Shown one piece after another: positions 42,844-52,099 of a stretch of 64,000 bases of DNA; the stretch's first letter is position 1; each line of letters begins with the position of its first letter. Below the pieces are notes generated by a model that did no database searches, had not been told where the DNA came from, and saw only the letters and a program-made list of their open reading frames with translations. Source of the stretch: Gemmataceae bacterium (GTDB lineage Bacteria; Planctomycetota; Planctomycetia; Gemmatales; Gemmataceae); the NCBI GenBank assembly GCA_019636445.1, contig JAHBXO010000005.1, forward strand, positions 124,001-188,000. The letters run 5' to 3'. The position numbers and the translations under genes are program-made.

Positions 42844-43911
42844 TCACTTCTTGTCCGACTTCTTTTCTTCCGGCTTCTTTTCTTCGGGTTTCTCTTCGGT
42901 CGCCAGCGGGTACTTGCCGGCCTTGAGGTCGGCGTAGACCGGCTTGATGATATCGGCCGGGAGCGTCCAGGTTTCGACGCGGCCGGCGCGGGCGATGTTG
43001 ATGCCGAGTACCTTGCCGTCCAGGTCCACCAGCGGACCGCCGCACTCCGTCGGCTTGATGGACGTGTCGTGCATGATGACCTTCGGGAAGCCGGTGCGGC
43101 GGCTGGACAGTTCGCCGGCGAGCGTGTTCTGGAAGTCGCCGCGATCGAACTTGGCGCGCTTCACCAGCTTCACCTTGTACTCCTTCTCCTCCTCGCCGCG
43201 GCGGATGAGGAGCATCACCGTCTCGTCGGGTTTGTACTTGTCGAGGATCTTCTTGAGGTCGTCAAACTTCTTCACGGGTTTGCCGGCGACGGCGAGGATG
43301 ATGTCGTCCTTCTTGAGCTTTGCGAACGCGGCCCCGCCGCCGGGCGAGACGCTGCTGATGCGGATGCCGTCGTCGCCTTCGCTTTCCGAGTTGGCGGCGG
43401 TGATGCCGAGGAAGCCCTTGTTGAGGTTGTCGATGAGGCGTTCCTCGCCGTAGAGCCGCCGGGATTCGGCGCTGACGATGCCGACGGCGAGAGGTTCAGC
43501 CTCGGGACCGGCGATCGCAACCCAGTTGCCGACGATGGCGTCCTTCGCGTCGACGAACCCCGGGATGGGCGTGAGGTCGTTTGTGTCGATCTTGATCAGA
43601 GCGAGATCGGTGGGTTCGTGATAGCCGATGGTCTTGGCGTCGTATTCGGAGCCGTCGGAGAGGCGCACGCTGACCGTGCCTTTGAGTTCGCTACCCTTCG
43701 TCAGGATGTAGCCGTTCTTGTCCATGACGGTGCCGAGGATGGCGTCCTTGTTGTCGACGCGGACGCGCACCGTGGCGGCCGACGCCTTGGACGACGACTC
43801 GACCATGAGTTTCGAGATGAGCCGTTTGCCGGAATCCAGGGAATCGGCACGGGCGGTCGCGCCGGCGAGCGCGGTGGCAACCGTGGCGAGCACGAGGCCA
43901 TATCGGAACAT
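42844..43911 (-). CDS. Degenerate HtrA-like (S1C) protein with PDZ inserted in the protease domain
   Basis: A 355-residue exported protein (signal MFRYGLVLATVATALAGATARA). The first half of a trypsin-like fold (residues 45-150, with Asp102 in TDLALIKID) is followed by a PDZ domain (165-250), and only then by the second half (270-325, FPKVIMHDTSIKPTECGGPLVDLDGKVLGIN). In HtrA the order is protease then PDZ. The catalytic His is missing (TKGSE at 71-75 where TAAHV is expected) and the nucleophile position is Cys290 (TECGG for GNSGG). It is probably not a protease. The tail is Lys/Glu-rich. It is 31 bp downstream of an intact HtrA-like gene. Confidence 0.85.
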   Translation of the reverse strand: MFRYGLVLATVATALAGATARADSLDSGKRLISKLMVESSSKASAATVRVRVDNKDAILGTVMDKNGYILTKGSELKGTVSVRLSDGSEYDAKTIGYHEPTDLALIKIDTNDLTPIPGFVDAKDAIVGNWVAIAGPEAEPLAVGIVSAESRRLYGEERLIDNLNKGFLGITAANSESEGDDGIRISSVSPGGGAAFAKLKKDDIILAVAGKPVKKFDDLKKILDKYKPDETVMLLIRRGEEEKEYKVKLVKRAKFDRGDFQNTLAGELSSRRTGFPKVIMHDTSIKPTECGGPLVDLDGKVLGINIARAGRVETWTLPADIIKPVYADLKAGKYPLATEEKPEEKKPEEKKSDKK

Positions 43912-43942
43912 GGTGTGTCTCCGGTGGTGTTTCGGGGCGCGA

Positions 43943-45052
43943 TCAGGGCATGGGGCGCTGGCGCCGGCCGAGCGTCACTTTCGCTTCGAGGATTTCGTCG
44001 CCGCGGCGGAACTCGACGGTGGCGATGTCGCCGGGCCGCAGTTGCGTCATGATCTCGTCCACGTCGGTGGTCTTTTCAAGAACGTGACCGTTCAGTTTCA
44101 GCAGGCGATCGCCGACTTTGATTCCCGCTTTCGCGGACGGGGAGCCTTCGGAAAGTTGTTCAACGACCGGCTCCATTTTCCCCTCGCGGCTGAGGGTGAC
44201 GCCGAGGACGGCGCGGGATTCGCCGCGGCCGATGACGTCGCCGCGCACGAGGCGCTTCCATTCGTCCTGGAACGCCTTCGTGGAGACGTGGACGTTGTCA
44301 TCGATCTTGTCGCCGATGCGGCTGTGGATGCCGACGAGCTTGCCGGTGAGATCGAAGAGCGGCCCGCCGGAATCGCCACCGACGAGCGTGCAATCGGACA
44401 CGAGCGCCTTTTGGTTCTTGAGGTCGACCATCTGGCCGAGCCGGACCGGGGCGCGGCGTTCGGGCTTCGGCCCGCCGGGGTGGCCGAGCGAGACGACCCA
44501 CTGCCCCTTCGCGAGTTTGGAGGAATCGCCGATTTCGACGAACGGCCATTTGCCTTCCTTCGCGCCGGGCCAGGTGGCGTCGGCGGGGACGGGGTCGACG
44601 ATCTTGACCATGCCGCTGTCGACGCCGGGGTTGCGGCCGAGGATCTTCCCGCGGACTTCGATGTTGCCGGGCAGGATCAGCATGACGGTGGTGGGGTTGG
44701 CATCGCCGCGGCGCGGGGCCAGCCCGCCGAAGCCGAAGCTCGGCGGTTCGATGACGTGGGCGGCGGTGAGGACGAGGCCGTCGTCGCTGACGATGACGCC
44801 GCTGCCGGCGCCGACCGATTGCGGACCGCTGCGCGAAGGATCGACCTGGCCGAGGATCACGGCCACGGTCGCGGGCGTGACCTTGGCGACCAGTCCCTTC
44901 ACGGTGTCCTGCAGCGATTTCAACTCGGCGACGGACTCGGGCGCCGTCGTGCGTGTTGGGTTCCAGAGGACGGGTTTGGAATCGGCGGCGGAAACGAAAA
45001 CGGCGAGCGGAAGGGAGAAGAGGAGGCTCGCGGCGAACCTTCGGAGGCGCAT
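43943..45052 (-). CDS. HtrA/DegP-like S1C serine protease with PDZ domain
   Basis: A 369-residue periplasmic protease. Signal peptide 1-23 (MRLRRFAASLLFSLPLAVFVSA). The catalytic triad is intact: His99 in TAAHV, Asp145 in GVDSGMVKI and Ser228 in GGDSGGPL. A single PDZ domain follows (281-362, AVLGVTLSREG...GIKVGDRLLKLNG). HtrA proteases degrade or refold damaged envelope proteins. ATG 45052 is chosen because the signal peptide starts there. It leads an operon with the degenerate paralogue, an arrangement that suggests a mixed complex or regulatory pair. Confidence 0.92.
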   Translation of the reverse strand: MRLRRFAASLLFSLPLAVFVSAADSKPVLWNPTRTTAPESVAELKSLQDTVKGLVAKVTPATVAVILGQVDPSRSGPQSVGAGSGVIVSDDGLVLTAAHVIEPPSFGFGGLAPRRGDANPTTVMLILPGNIEVRGKILGRNPGVDSGMVKIVDPVPADATWPGAKEGKWPFVEIGDSSKLAKGQWVVSLGHPGGPKPERRAPVRLGQMVDLKNQKALVSDCTLVGGDSGGPLFDLTGKLVGIHSRIGDKIDDNVHVSTKAFQDEWKRLVRGDVIGRGESRAVLGVTLSREGKMEPVVEQLSEGSPSAKAGIKVGDRLLKLNGHVLEKTTDVDEIMTQLRPGDIATVEFRRGDEILEAKVTLGRRQRPMP

Positions 45053-45371
45053 GGTGGGCAGGCTCCGGTCATGTAGATGGCGTGTCGATTCCATTTTAGG
45101 CATGAGAGTCAAGCCGCGCGGGGAATCGCCGCGATTCTCTAGCTTGCCCAATTCGACGCCCGGAAGCAAGCATCGGTTTCCGGAGAAGTCCCAAAAGCCC
45201 GGAAATGTCGTCGATGGCTCCGGTCGGCGACTCTTGGGAAGCTGCGCGAAGATTCCGGCCCGGCCGGAACGACTCGCGTCGAACCCGATGGAATTCATGA
45301 ATTGCCGTTAAGCTGGGGAAACTCTTCCGCCGATAACGATCGTGCGGAATTTTGCGCGCACTCTCCGCTGG
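45053..45371. other. Divergent promoter region with two palindromes
   Basis: This stretch lies between the HtrA-like operon (minus) and the efflux operon (plus). It contains a 17-bp dyad at 45253-45269 (TTCCGGCC, central C, GGCCGGAA) and a 12-bp palindrome AATTCATGAATT at 45292-45303. Either could be a repressor site for the efflux operon; no regulator gene is nearby. Confidence 0.5.
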
Positions 45372-47954
45372 ATGGATCGCACCATGCCCGGATTGGCTCA
45401 TTGGGTTCGTCGACGCTGGATTCCCCGGCTGTTTCTGACCGGTTTGGCAGTCGCCGGCACAGGATGTTCGCGCCTGCATTTCCGCGAGCGGGCTGACAAG
45501 GATGTCGAAGGCGTGCTGACGCAGAAGAACATTTTCCCGGAAACGAAGATCGAGAACTGGCACGTCTACCCGGATCCGAAGGCGCGGCACGCCGATCCGA
45601 GTTGCCCGGACCACCCGCCCTACCCGCCGGACGACTACGCCGCATGGCTGCTCTCGCCGAATCCGCAGAAGCCTTCGAAGAAGTGGGGCGCGGGTCGGTT
45701 CGAGGGAAAGGAATACCTGAAACAGATCGAGTCGTGGGATGCGGAGAATCGCGCCGCCGATCCGACGCCGGCCGCGCCGATGCCGATGAATCCCGCCAAT
45801 CCGGCCGCCGTCGGCGGGTTCGCCTTCGCGTTCCATAGCGATCAGAAGGCGTATCGCCTGCGGATCGATCAGGCGGTCGAACTGGCGCTCTTCAACAGCC
45901 GCGAGTTCCAGGACCGCCGCGAGGACCTGTACCTTTCGGCGCTGCCGGTCACGTCGGAGCGGTTCAGCTTCGCGGCGCAGGCGTTCGCCGCCGAGACGGT
46001 CGTGCGCGAGAATTCCGGCCGGCAGCGCGCCGACGCGGGCAACCGCTGGCGCCTCAACACCGACGCCGGCGTGTCGAAGCTGTTCCCGACCGGTGCGACG
46101 CTGCTGTTCCGCTTCGCGAACCAGGTGGTGCTGGACCTCACCAGTCCGCGGCCGGACATCGCGATCTCGAATTTGTCGCTGACGTTCATTCAGCCCTTGT
46201 TGCAGGGCGGCGGCCTCGCGGTCACGCTGGAATCGCTGACGCAGGCCGAGCGGACGCTGCTCTACGCCATCCGGTCGTACGCACGCTTTCGCAAGGTGTT
46301 CTTCGTCGCGATCTCGGGCGCTGGGGATTACACCAACAACCCGTACGGCCTGCAGGGCCTCGCGGTGAACCTCGGCCGCGCCATCGGCAACAACCTCACC
46401 GCGCCCGTCGCCGGTTTCCAACCCGTCATCCTCCGCGCGGCGAACCTCGAGAACGAGAAGAAGAACCTGGCCGCGCTCGACCAGATCCTGCGGCTGTATC
46501 GAAACCTGAAGGAAGGCGGCGTCGTTTCGGACCTGCAAGTCGTTCGCGTCGAACTGCAATACCTACAGAGCCAGACACGGCTGCTCGACAGCAACCGGCA
46601 GTACTTGGACCAACTCGACAACTTTAAGCTCCAACTCGGCGTGCCGACGAACCTGCCGATCGAACTGGACGACGCGCCGCTACGGCCGATGAAGAATCAA
46701 GTGAAACGGATCGAGGAGGTGTACGCGCAGTTGCTCGAGGTGCAGGCCGAGGCCGGAAAATACGATCCGTCGGAACAACCGGCCCGATACCGCGAACGGT
46801 GGAAGGCGCTCCTGACGGAATCCCCGCTCGTCCGCGGCACGGAGTTCGCCAAGAAGTACGCGGAGCGGATGGCCGAACTGGCGAAACTGTCCGATGACAA
46901 CTTGAAGAAACGGATCGACGACGCCCTGGAGGCGCGGCGCAAGCTGTTCGACGCCCGCGCGGATCGACAGAAGGCGTCCCAACCGGAACCGGCGGATACC
47001 GACGCGGCGATCGTGGCGCTCGAGAACGCGATCGACTTCGCCCGATTCGAGCAATCGCTACGAAAGTTCGAATCGCAGCCTTGGCTGAAGCTACCGCCGG
47101 ACCGACGCACCGGAGACCGCGCGGCGCACTTCCGCGAGTCGCTTGACTTCGGCACGCTGGTGGCGCTGGCGGCGCGGAACGAACGGCTGGACCGGATTCG
47201 GGAAACCTGGCCGCAACTGCCGGCGATCGTCGTGGAAGGCGAGGATCTGATCCGGCTGCCCCTTGATGAAGCCAGTACGAAGGTGGCGCAGGTGGCGCTC
47301 ACCGGCCGGCTGGACCTGATGAACGCGCGGGCGCAGGTGGTGGACTCGTACCGGCAGATCGCGGTGCGGGCGAACGCGTTGCAGGGCGTGCTCGACGTGC
47401 AGTACGACCTGAACACGCTGACGCCGCCGGGAGAGAACGAGGTCTTCGCGTTCGCGGGCAGCCGGACGCGCCACGCGCTGACGTTGCGGGCCGAACCGCC
47501 GTTCGTCCGGCGCGTCGAGCGGAACAACTACCGGGCCGCGCTGATCTCGTATCAGCGGCAGCGCCGGACGCTGATGGCGTTCGAAGACAATATCATTAAT
47601 GATTGCCGCGCGGACCTTCGGCAGTTGCGGTCGCTCGCGGAATCGTATAAAGTTCAACAACGCGCCGTCGAGTTGGCCTACGCCCAGGTGGACAACGCCC
47701 GCTCGACGCTGCTTGCCCCGCCCGACCCGACGGCCCGCGAGGCCGCCGGAAGTTCCGCCGCCCTCACCGAGCAGTTGCTCCAGGCGCAGAACCAGTTGCT
47801 CCAGGCCCAGAACGCCCTCTACACGCTCTGGATCAACTATCTGAACACGCGGATGAACCTGTACCTCGACCTAGAGTTGCTCCCACTCGATTCGAGAGGT
47901 TTGTGGTCCGATGGCCTCCCCCAGCCCGAACTCCCGCCGATCGTCGTCCGCTGA
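45372..47954 (+). CDS. TolC-family outer membrane efflux lipoprotein, enlarged
   Basis: About 860 residues, nearly twice the usual TolC length of 430-500. A lipoprotein signal ends LTGLAVAGTGC. After a Pro-rich linker (to about residue 130) the first TolC-like repeat (RIDQAVELALFNSREFQDRREDLYL) leads into beta and helical parts. A long charged helical insertion lies at about 410-560. The second repeat ends with LLQAQNQLLQAQNALYTLWINYLNTRMNLYLDLELLPL. It forms the outer membrane channel of the tripartite pump encoded downstream. Its 3' end overlaps the membrane fusion gene by 44 bp. GTG 45342 and ATG 45384 are other possible starts. Confidence 0.88.
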   Translation: MDRTMPGLAHWVRRRWIPRLFLTGLAVAGTGCSRLHFRERADKDVEGVLTQKNIFPETKIENWHVYPDPKARHADPSCPDHPPYPPDDYAAWLLSPNPQKPSKKWGAGRFEGKEYLKQIESWDAENRAADPTPAAPMPMNPANPAAVGGFAFAFHSDQKAYRLRIDQAVELALFNSREFQDRREDLYLSALPVTSERFSFAAQAFAAETVVRENSGRQRADAGNRWRLNTDAGVSKLFPTGATLLFRFANQVVLDLTSPRPDIAISNLSLTFIQPLLQGGGLAVTLESLTQAERTLLYAIRSYARFRKVFFVAISGAGDYTNNPYGLQGLAVNLGRAIGNNLTAPVAGFQPVILRAANLENEKKNLAALDQILRLYRNLKEGGVVSDLQVVRVELQYLQSQTRLLDSNRQYLDQLDNFKLQLGVPTNLPIELDDAPLRPMKNQVKRIEEVYAQLLEVQAEAGKYDPSEQPARYRERWKALLTESPLVRGTEFAKKYAERMAELAKLSDDNLKKRIDDALEARRKLFDARADRQKASQPEPADTDAAIVALENAIDFARFEQSLRKFESQPWLKLPPDRRTGDRAAHFRESLDFGTLVALAARNERLDRIRETWPQLPAIVVEGEDLIRLPLDEASTKVAQVALTGRLDLMNARAQVVDSYRQIAVRANALQGVLDVQYDLNTLTPPGENEVFAFAGSRTRHALTLRAEPPFVRRVERNNYRAALISYQRQRRTLMAFEDNIINDCRADLRQLRSLAESYKVQQRAVELAYAQVDNARSTLLAPPDPTAREAAGSSAALTEQLLQAQNQLLQAQNALYTLWINYLNTRMNLYLDLELLPLDSRGLWSDGLPQPELPPIVVR

Positions 47955-49830
47955 CCCGCTCCGCCGCCGCGCCGGCCGGTCCACGGTCGCGCTCCTCGCC
48001 ACGCTCTTCACGCTCATCGGCGGCATCGCGGCCGCCGCCTGGTACTTCGGCCTCCTGCGGTCCGGCACCGGAGCCCGCCCGGACCTCATCCTCCACCGCG
48101 TCAAACTCGAATCCCTGCCGGTCTCCGTCGTCGGCAAGGGCGCGCTCGAATCGGCCGACAACCGCGACATCATCTGCAAAGTGAAGGCCGGTTCGAAGGG
48201 AACCTTCGCCAGCACCATCCGCTGGGTCATCGACGACGGCTCGATCGTCGCGAAGGGCCAACTCCTGATGGAACTGGATGATTCGGCGCTGGACGAACAG
48301 TACAAGCAGCAAAGCATCGCCGTGGAAAAAGCCGAGGCCGAGTGGTTCAAGGCGGACAACGATTATCTGATCCAGCTCAAGGACAACGAATCGCTCATCG
48401 TCGCCGCCCAGGCCGCCCTGCGCGTCGCCGAACTCGACCTCGACAAGTTCATCGGCCTCCGTGCCGAACCGTCCCTCAATCCGTTCGGCGCGCTCGTCGG
48501 CGCCCACGGCACCATCATGGAGAAGGGCGAATACCGTCAGAAACTCGACGACGTGTCGGCTCGCCTCAAGGCCGCCGAATCGGACCTGGAAGCGTATCGC
48601 GAACGCTCCGCGTGGGCCGAACGGAGTGCGAAACTCGGCTATCTGACCGTCAGCCAGTCGAAAGTGGAGCAGGCGAAACTCAGCGGAGCTTCGGACAATT
48701 ACGAAAAGCTCCGCAAGGAACAGTACATCCTCGAGAACTTCATGCGCGAGAAGGATCTCACCGACCTGAAGTCGAAGTGGGACGTCGCCCGCATCGGGCT
48801 GGACAAGGCGATCCAGACCGCCGAGGCCAAAGCCGCTCAGGCCGATTCGATTCGCAAAACCAACCGGTCCGTCTACCAGCGCGAGCTGGATCGTCTGCGC
48901 GAGATCGAACAGCAGATCAAGGAATGCAAGATCCGCGCACCGCAAGACGGAATGGTGGTCTATTTCAAGAGCGAACAGGGCCGCAGCAGCAGCGGCCAGC
49001 AGTTGATCGCGATCGGCGAGCAGGTGCGCGAGGGCCAGAAGCTGATGCGCATTCCGGACCTGCGGCGGATGCAGGTCAACACGCGAATCCATGAAGCGCA
49101 GATCGGGCGCGTGCGCGGCGACGATCGCCAGGCCACGCGAATCCTGGATCACGTGCGCGTCGGGATGATGACGCTGGTCGACCCGATGAGCCGGCTCGCG
49201 AGCCAGCACGAACAGTCGCTCAATTGGGTGCAGGATGCCGTTCGGGATCGCGAGTACGAGATCCGGCGCGAAGGTCACCGCGCTTCGGTGCGGGTGGATG
49301 CCTTCCCGGACAAGGTTTTCGCCGCGCGCGTCCGCACCGTGGCGGCGGTGGCGCAACAGGCGGACTGGTTCAGCAGCGATGTGAAGCTGTACCCGACGCA
49401 GGTGCTGATCACCGAGAGCGTGACGGGTTTGAAACCGGACATGAACGCCGAAGTGACGATCCACATCGACGACGCGACGGAGCCGGTGCTGGCGGTTCCG
49501 CTTCAAGCGGTCGTCGGTGGCGCGGAGAGCGGCCCGAAGCGCACGGTCTGGGTGATGGCCGGCGGCTCGCCCGTCGAGCGCGAAGTGCAACTGGGCAAGT
49601 TCAACGATGCCATGATCGAAGTCCTCAGCGGTCTCCAGGAAGGCGACGAGGTGGTGGTCAATCCGAAGGCGATCGCCGGCGACAAGGCCAAGGTCCGCGA
49701 AGAAATGGGCAACGGCGGCGGCCGCCCGAAGGGCGAAGGCGGCTGGGAGAAGAAAGGCGGCGGCGAAGGCGGCAAGAAGAAGCCCGGCGCGATGCCGGGC
49801 GGCGGCATGCCGAAGGGACCGCAGGTCTAG
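47911..49830 (+). CDS. Membrane fusion protein (MacA/HlyD-like) of tripartite efflux pump
   Basis: A 639-residue periplasmic adaptor. One N-terminal helix (VALLATLFTLIGGIAAAAWYFGLL), a first lipoyl/beta half (LPVSVVGKGALESADN), a long alpha-helical hairpin (about 120-330, rich in Lys/Glu/Ala), the second lipoyl half (KIRAPQDGMVVYFKSEQG) and a beta-barrel with a Gly/Lys-rich tail. It bridges the TolC-like channel and the MacB-type pump. It overlaps the TolC-like gene by 44 bp, and a heptad-structured repeat separates it from the ATPase gene. Confidence 0.92.
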   Translation: MASPSPNSRRSSSADPLRRRAGRSTVALLATLFTLIGGIAAAAWYFGLLRSGTGARPDLILHRVKLESLPVSVVGKGALESADNRDIICKVKAGSKGTFASTIRWVIDDGSIVAKGQLLMELDDSALDEQYKQQSIAVEKAEAEWFKADNDYLIQLKDNESLIVAAQAALRVAELDLDKFIGLRAEPSLNPFGALVGAHGTIMEKGEYRQKLDDVSARLKAAESDLEAYRERSAWAERSAKLGYLTVSQSKVEQAKLSGASDNYEKLRKEQYILENFMREKDLTDLKSKWDVARIGLDKAIQTAEAKAAQADSIRKTNRSVYQRELDRLREIEQQIKECKIRAPQDGMVVYFKSEQGRSSSGQQLIAIGEQVREGQKLMRIPDLRRMQVNTRIHEAQIGRVRGDDRQATRILDHVRVGMMTLVDPMSRLASQHEQSLNWVQDAVRDREYEIRREGHRASVRVDAFPDKVFAARVRTVAAVAQQADWFSSDVKLYPTQVLITESVTGLKPDMNAEVTIHIDDATEPVLAVPLQAVVGGAESGPKRTVWVMAGGSPVEREVQLGKFNDAMIEVLSGLQEGDEVVVNPKAIAGDKAKVREEMGNGGGRPKGEGGWEKKGGGEGGKKKPGAMPGGGMPKGPQV

Positions 49831-49836
49831 TTCGGA

Positions 49837-49929
49837 TTGCGGAGCGGGGAGTGCGGAGTTCGAGACATCCCACCGCTTCGCAGTCCTGTTTTTCCACTCC
49901 GCACTCCGCACTCCGCACTCCGCACTCGA
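49837..49929. repeat. Heptad-structured inverted repeat (GTGCGGA / CACTCCG units)
   Basis: The left side (49837-49864) is four 7-nt units related to GTGCGGA; the right side (49895-49929) is five units of CACTCCG, the reverse complement. The sides pair imperfectly. It fills the 101-bp gap between the fusion protein stop and the ATPase, with the right side ending 2 bp before the ATPase start codon. Confidence 0.88.
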
Positions 49930-49931
49930 AC

Positions 49932-50654
49932 ATGGCCGCCATCGTCGAAGTCATCGATCTCTTCAAGGACTACTTCCTCGAAGGGCACATCCCCGTCAAC
50001 GTGCTGAAGGGGCTGAACCTCAGCTTCGACGAAGGGGACTTCGTCGCGCTCATGGGGCCGTCCGGATCGGGCAAGTCCACGCTCATGAACATCCTCGGCT
50101 GCCTCGACCGCCCGACCGCCGGCCAGTACCTTCTGAACGGCGGCGACGTGGCGCGCATGTCCGACGACCGACTTTCCGAGATCCGCAGCACATACCTCGG
50201 CTTCATTTTCCAGGCCTACAACCTGCTGCCGCAATACACCGTCGTCGAGAACATCGAACTGCCGCTGGTCTACCAGGGCGTGCGACTCGATCAGAAGACG
50301 AAGGACCGGTGCGTCGCGCTCGCGGAGATGGTCGGCCTCGGCACGCGACTCGACCACCGCCCCCTGCAACTGTCCGGCGGTCAGCAACAGCGCGTCGCCA
50401 TCGCCCGCAGCCTCGTGAACGACCCGCACGTCATCCTCGCCGATGAACCCACCGGCAACCTCGACAGCCGCACCAGCGTCGAGATCATGCAGATGCTCCG
50501 CGAGCTGAACAAAGCCGGCAAGACGATCATCATGGTGACGCACGAAAACGACATCGCCGCCTGGGCGCGCCGCGTCGTCCGCCTGCGCGACGGCCTGGTG
50601 GAGTCGGACGTCCGCAACGACGACCACCAGCCGGATCTGACGGCCGCGCACTGA
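49932..50654 (+). CDS. MacB/LolD-type ABC transporter ATP-binding protein
   Basis: A 240-residue ATPase. Walker A GPSGSGKST, Q-loop FIFQAYNLLPQYTVVENIELPL, signature LSGGQQQRVAIARSL, Walker B HVILADEPTGNLD and switch His MVTHENDIAAWA are all present and have the exact LolD/MacB form. It energises the permease encoded next. The ATG at 49932 directly follows a heptanucleotide repeat and has no purine-rich ribosome binding site of its own, so translation initiation may depend on the repeat structure or on upstream coupling. Confidence 0.95.
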   Translation: MAAIVEVIDLFKDYFLEGHIPVNVLKGLNLSFDEGDFVALMGPSGSGKSTLMNILGCLDRPTAGQYLLNGGDVARMSDDRLSEIRSTYLGFIFQAYNLLPQYTVVENIELPLVYQGVRLDQKTKDRCVALAEMVGLGTRLDHRPLQLSGGQQQRVAIARSLVNDPHVILADEPTGNLDSRTSVEIMQMLRELNKAGKTIIMVTHENDIAAWARRVVRLRDGLVESDVRNDDHQPDLTAAH

Positions 50655-50670
50655 CAAGGAACGCGACACG

Positions 50671-52095
50671 ATGGATATCTTCGACATACCCCCGGCTCCT
50701 TCGCCCGTCTCCGGCGGCGGCGGTCTCGGCGTCGTCAAGATCGGCCGCGCTGTCGGCCTCGCCGTGCGCAGCCTCTGGCTCCACAAACTCCGCTCGCTCC
50801 TGTCCGTGCTCGGCATCGTCATCGGCACCAGCTCCGTCATCGCGCTCATGGCCTTCGGCGAAGGCTCCATGAAGGACGCCCTCGACGACATCAAACGCCA
50901 GGGCGCCACCAACATCGTCGTCCGCAGCGTCAAGCCCCCCGACGACTCCGCTGCCGCCGCGAACACGCGATCCTGGGTTGCCGCCTTCGGACTCGACTCG
51001 CGCGACATCGCCCGTTTCCAGGCGTTCGGCAAGGCGATCTCCATGATGGTGCCGATGCGAGTTTTCCCTTCGGAAGTGCGCTATCTCGAACGGGTCCACA
51101 ACGCCCGCATGGTCGCCACCGTGCCGGAATACGCCGACGTGAACAAGCTCCCGATCGCGCGGGGCCGATTCCTCGTCTCCGACGACGAAGTGAATCGCAT
51201 TAACAACTGCGTGCTCGGATCGGCCACCGCCGACAAGCTCTTCCCCTTCGAAGACCCGATCGGGAGAACCGTGTTCTGCCGCGGCGACAAGTACCTCGTC
51301 GTCGGCGTGGCGGCCGACCGCATGCCCACCGGCGGCACCGGCGGCAGCCTCGCGGCCGAGGATTACAACAACGACCTCTACATCCCGCTCTCCACCTGCA
51401 ACCAGTACATCGGCAGCAAAGTCTCCATCCGCTCCGCCGGCAGCCGCTCCGCCGAACAGGTGGAGATCAGTCAGGTGACGATGACGGTGGACGCCGAAGT
51501 GGACACGGCCGCCGGCCGCGCGACCGTGAAGGCGATCGGCGACCAGATCAAGCGGTTGCTCGAACGCCACCACGAGAAGAAGGACTGGGCGGTCACCATT
51601 CCGCTGGACCGACTCGAAGACGCCGAGCGCCAGCAGGAACGCTTCACGTCGCTGCTCGTGTTGATCGCCTCGATCTCCTTGCTCGTCGGCGGCATCGGCA
51701 TCATGAACATCATGCTCGCCACCGTTACGGAGCGCACACGCGAGATCGGCATCCGCCGCGCGCTAGGCGCCAAGCAGAAGGACATCACCGCGCAGTTCCT
51801 CGTCGAGGCGACGGTACAGACCACCGTCGGCGGACTCATCGGCGTCGTCGTCGGGCTTGTGCTCGTGTTCGTCGTGCCGATCGCCCCCGCAGGCCTCGCC
51901 TGGATGGCCGACCGCGCGCTCCTCGCGGAATCGGCCGCGTGGCTTCGCACCATCAAGCTCCCCGCCACCGTGAACGTCCCCTCGATCTTCCTTGCCGTCG
52001 GCGTGTCCGTCGGCGTCGGCGTGCTCTTCGGCTGGTATCCCGCCCGCCGCGCCGCCAAACTCGACCCGATCGAAGCCCTGCGACACACGGCCTAA
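50671..52095 (+). CDS. MacB-type ABC transporter permease
   Basis: A 474-residue FtsX/MacB permease: an N-terminal helix (SLWLHKLRSLLSVLGIVIGTSSVIALMAFG), a large periplasmic domain and three C-terminal helices with LLVGGIGIMNIMLATVTERTREIGIRRALGAKQKDI. It ends ARRAAKLDPIEALRHTA. Together with the ATPase, fusion protein and TolC-like gene this makes a complete MacAB-TolC-type export system for a large or amphipathic substrate. AAGGAACG lies upstream of the ATG. The gene is 16 bp after the ATPase stop. Confidence 0.95.
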   Translation: MDIFDIPPAPSPVSGGGGLGVVKIGRAVGLAVRSLWLHKLRSLLSVLGIVIGTSSVIALMAFGEGSMKDALDDIKRQGATNIVVRSVKPPDDSAAAANTRSWVAAFGLDSRDIARFQAFGKAISMMVPMRVFPSEVRYLERVHNARMVATVPEYADVNKLPIARGRFLVSDDEVNRINNCVLGSATADKLFPFEDPIGRTVFCRGDKYLVVGVAADRMPTGGTGGSLAAEDYNNDLYIPLSTCNQYIGSKVSIRSAGSRSAEQVEISQVTMTVDAEVDTAAGRATVKAIGDQIKRLLERHHEKKDWAVTIPLDRLEDAERQQERFTSLLVLIASISLLVGGIGIMNIMLATVTERTREIGIRRALGAKQKDITAQFLVEATVQTTVGGLIGVVVGLVLVFVVPIAPAGLAWMADRALLAESAAWLRTIKLPATVNVPSIFLAVGVSVGVGVLFGWYPARRAAKLDPIEALRHTA

Positions 52096-52099
52096 ACCA

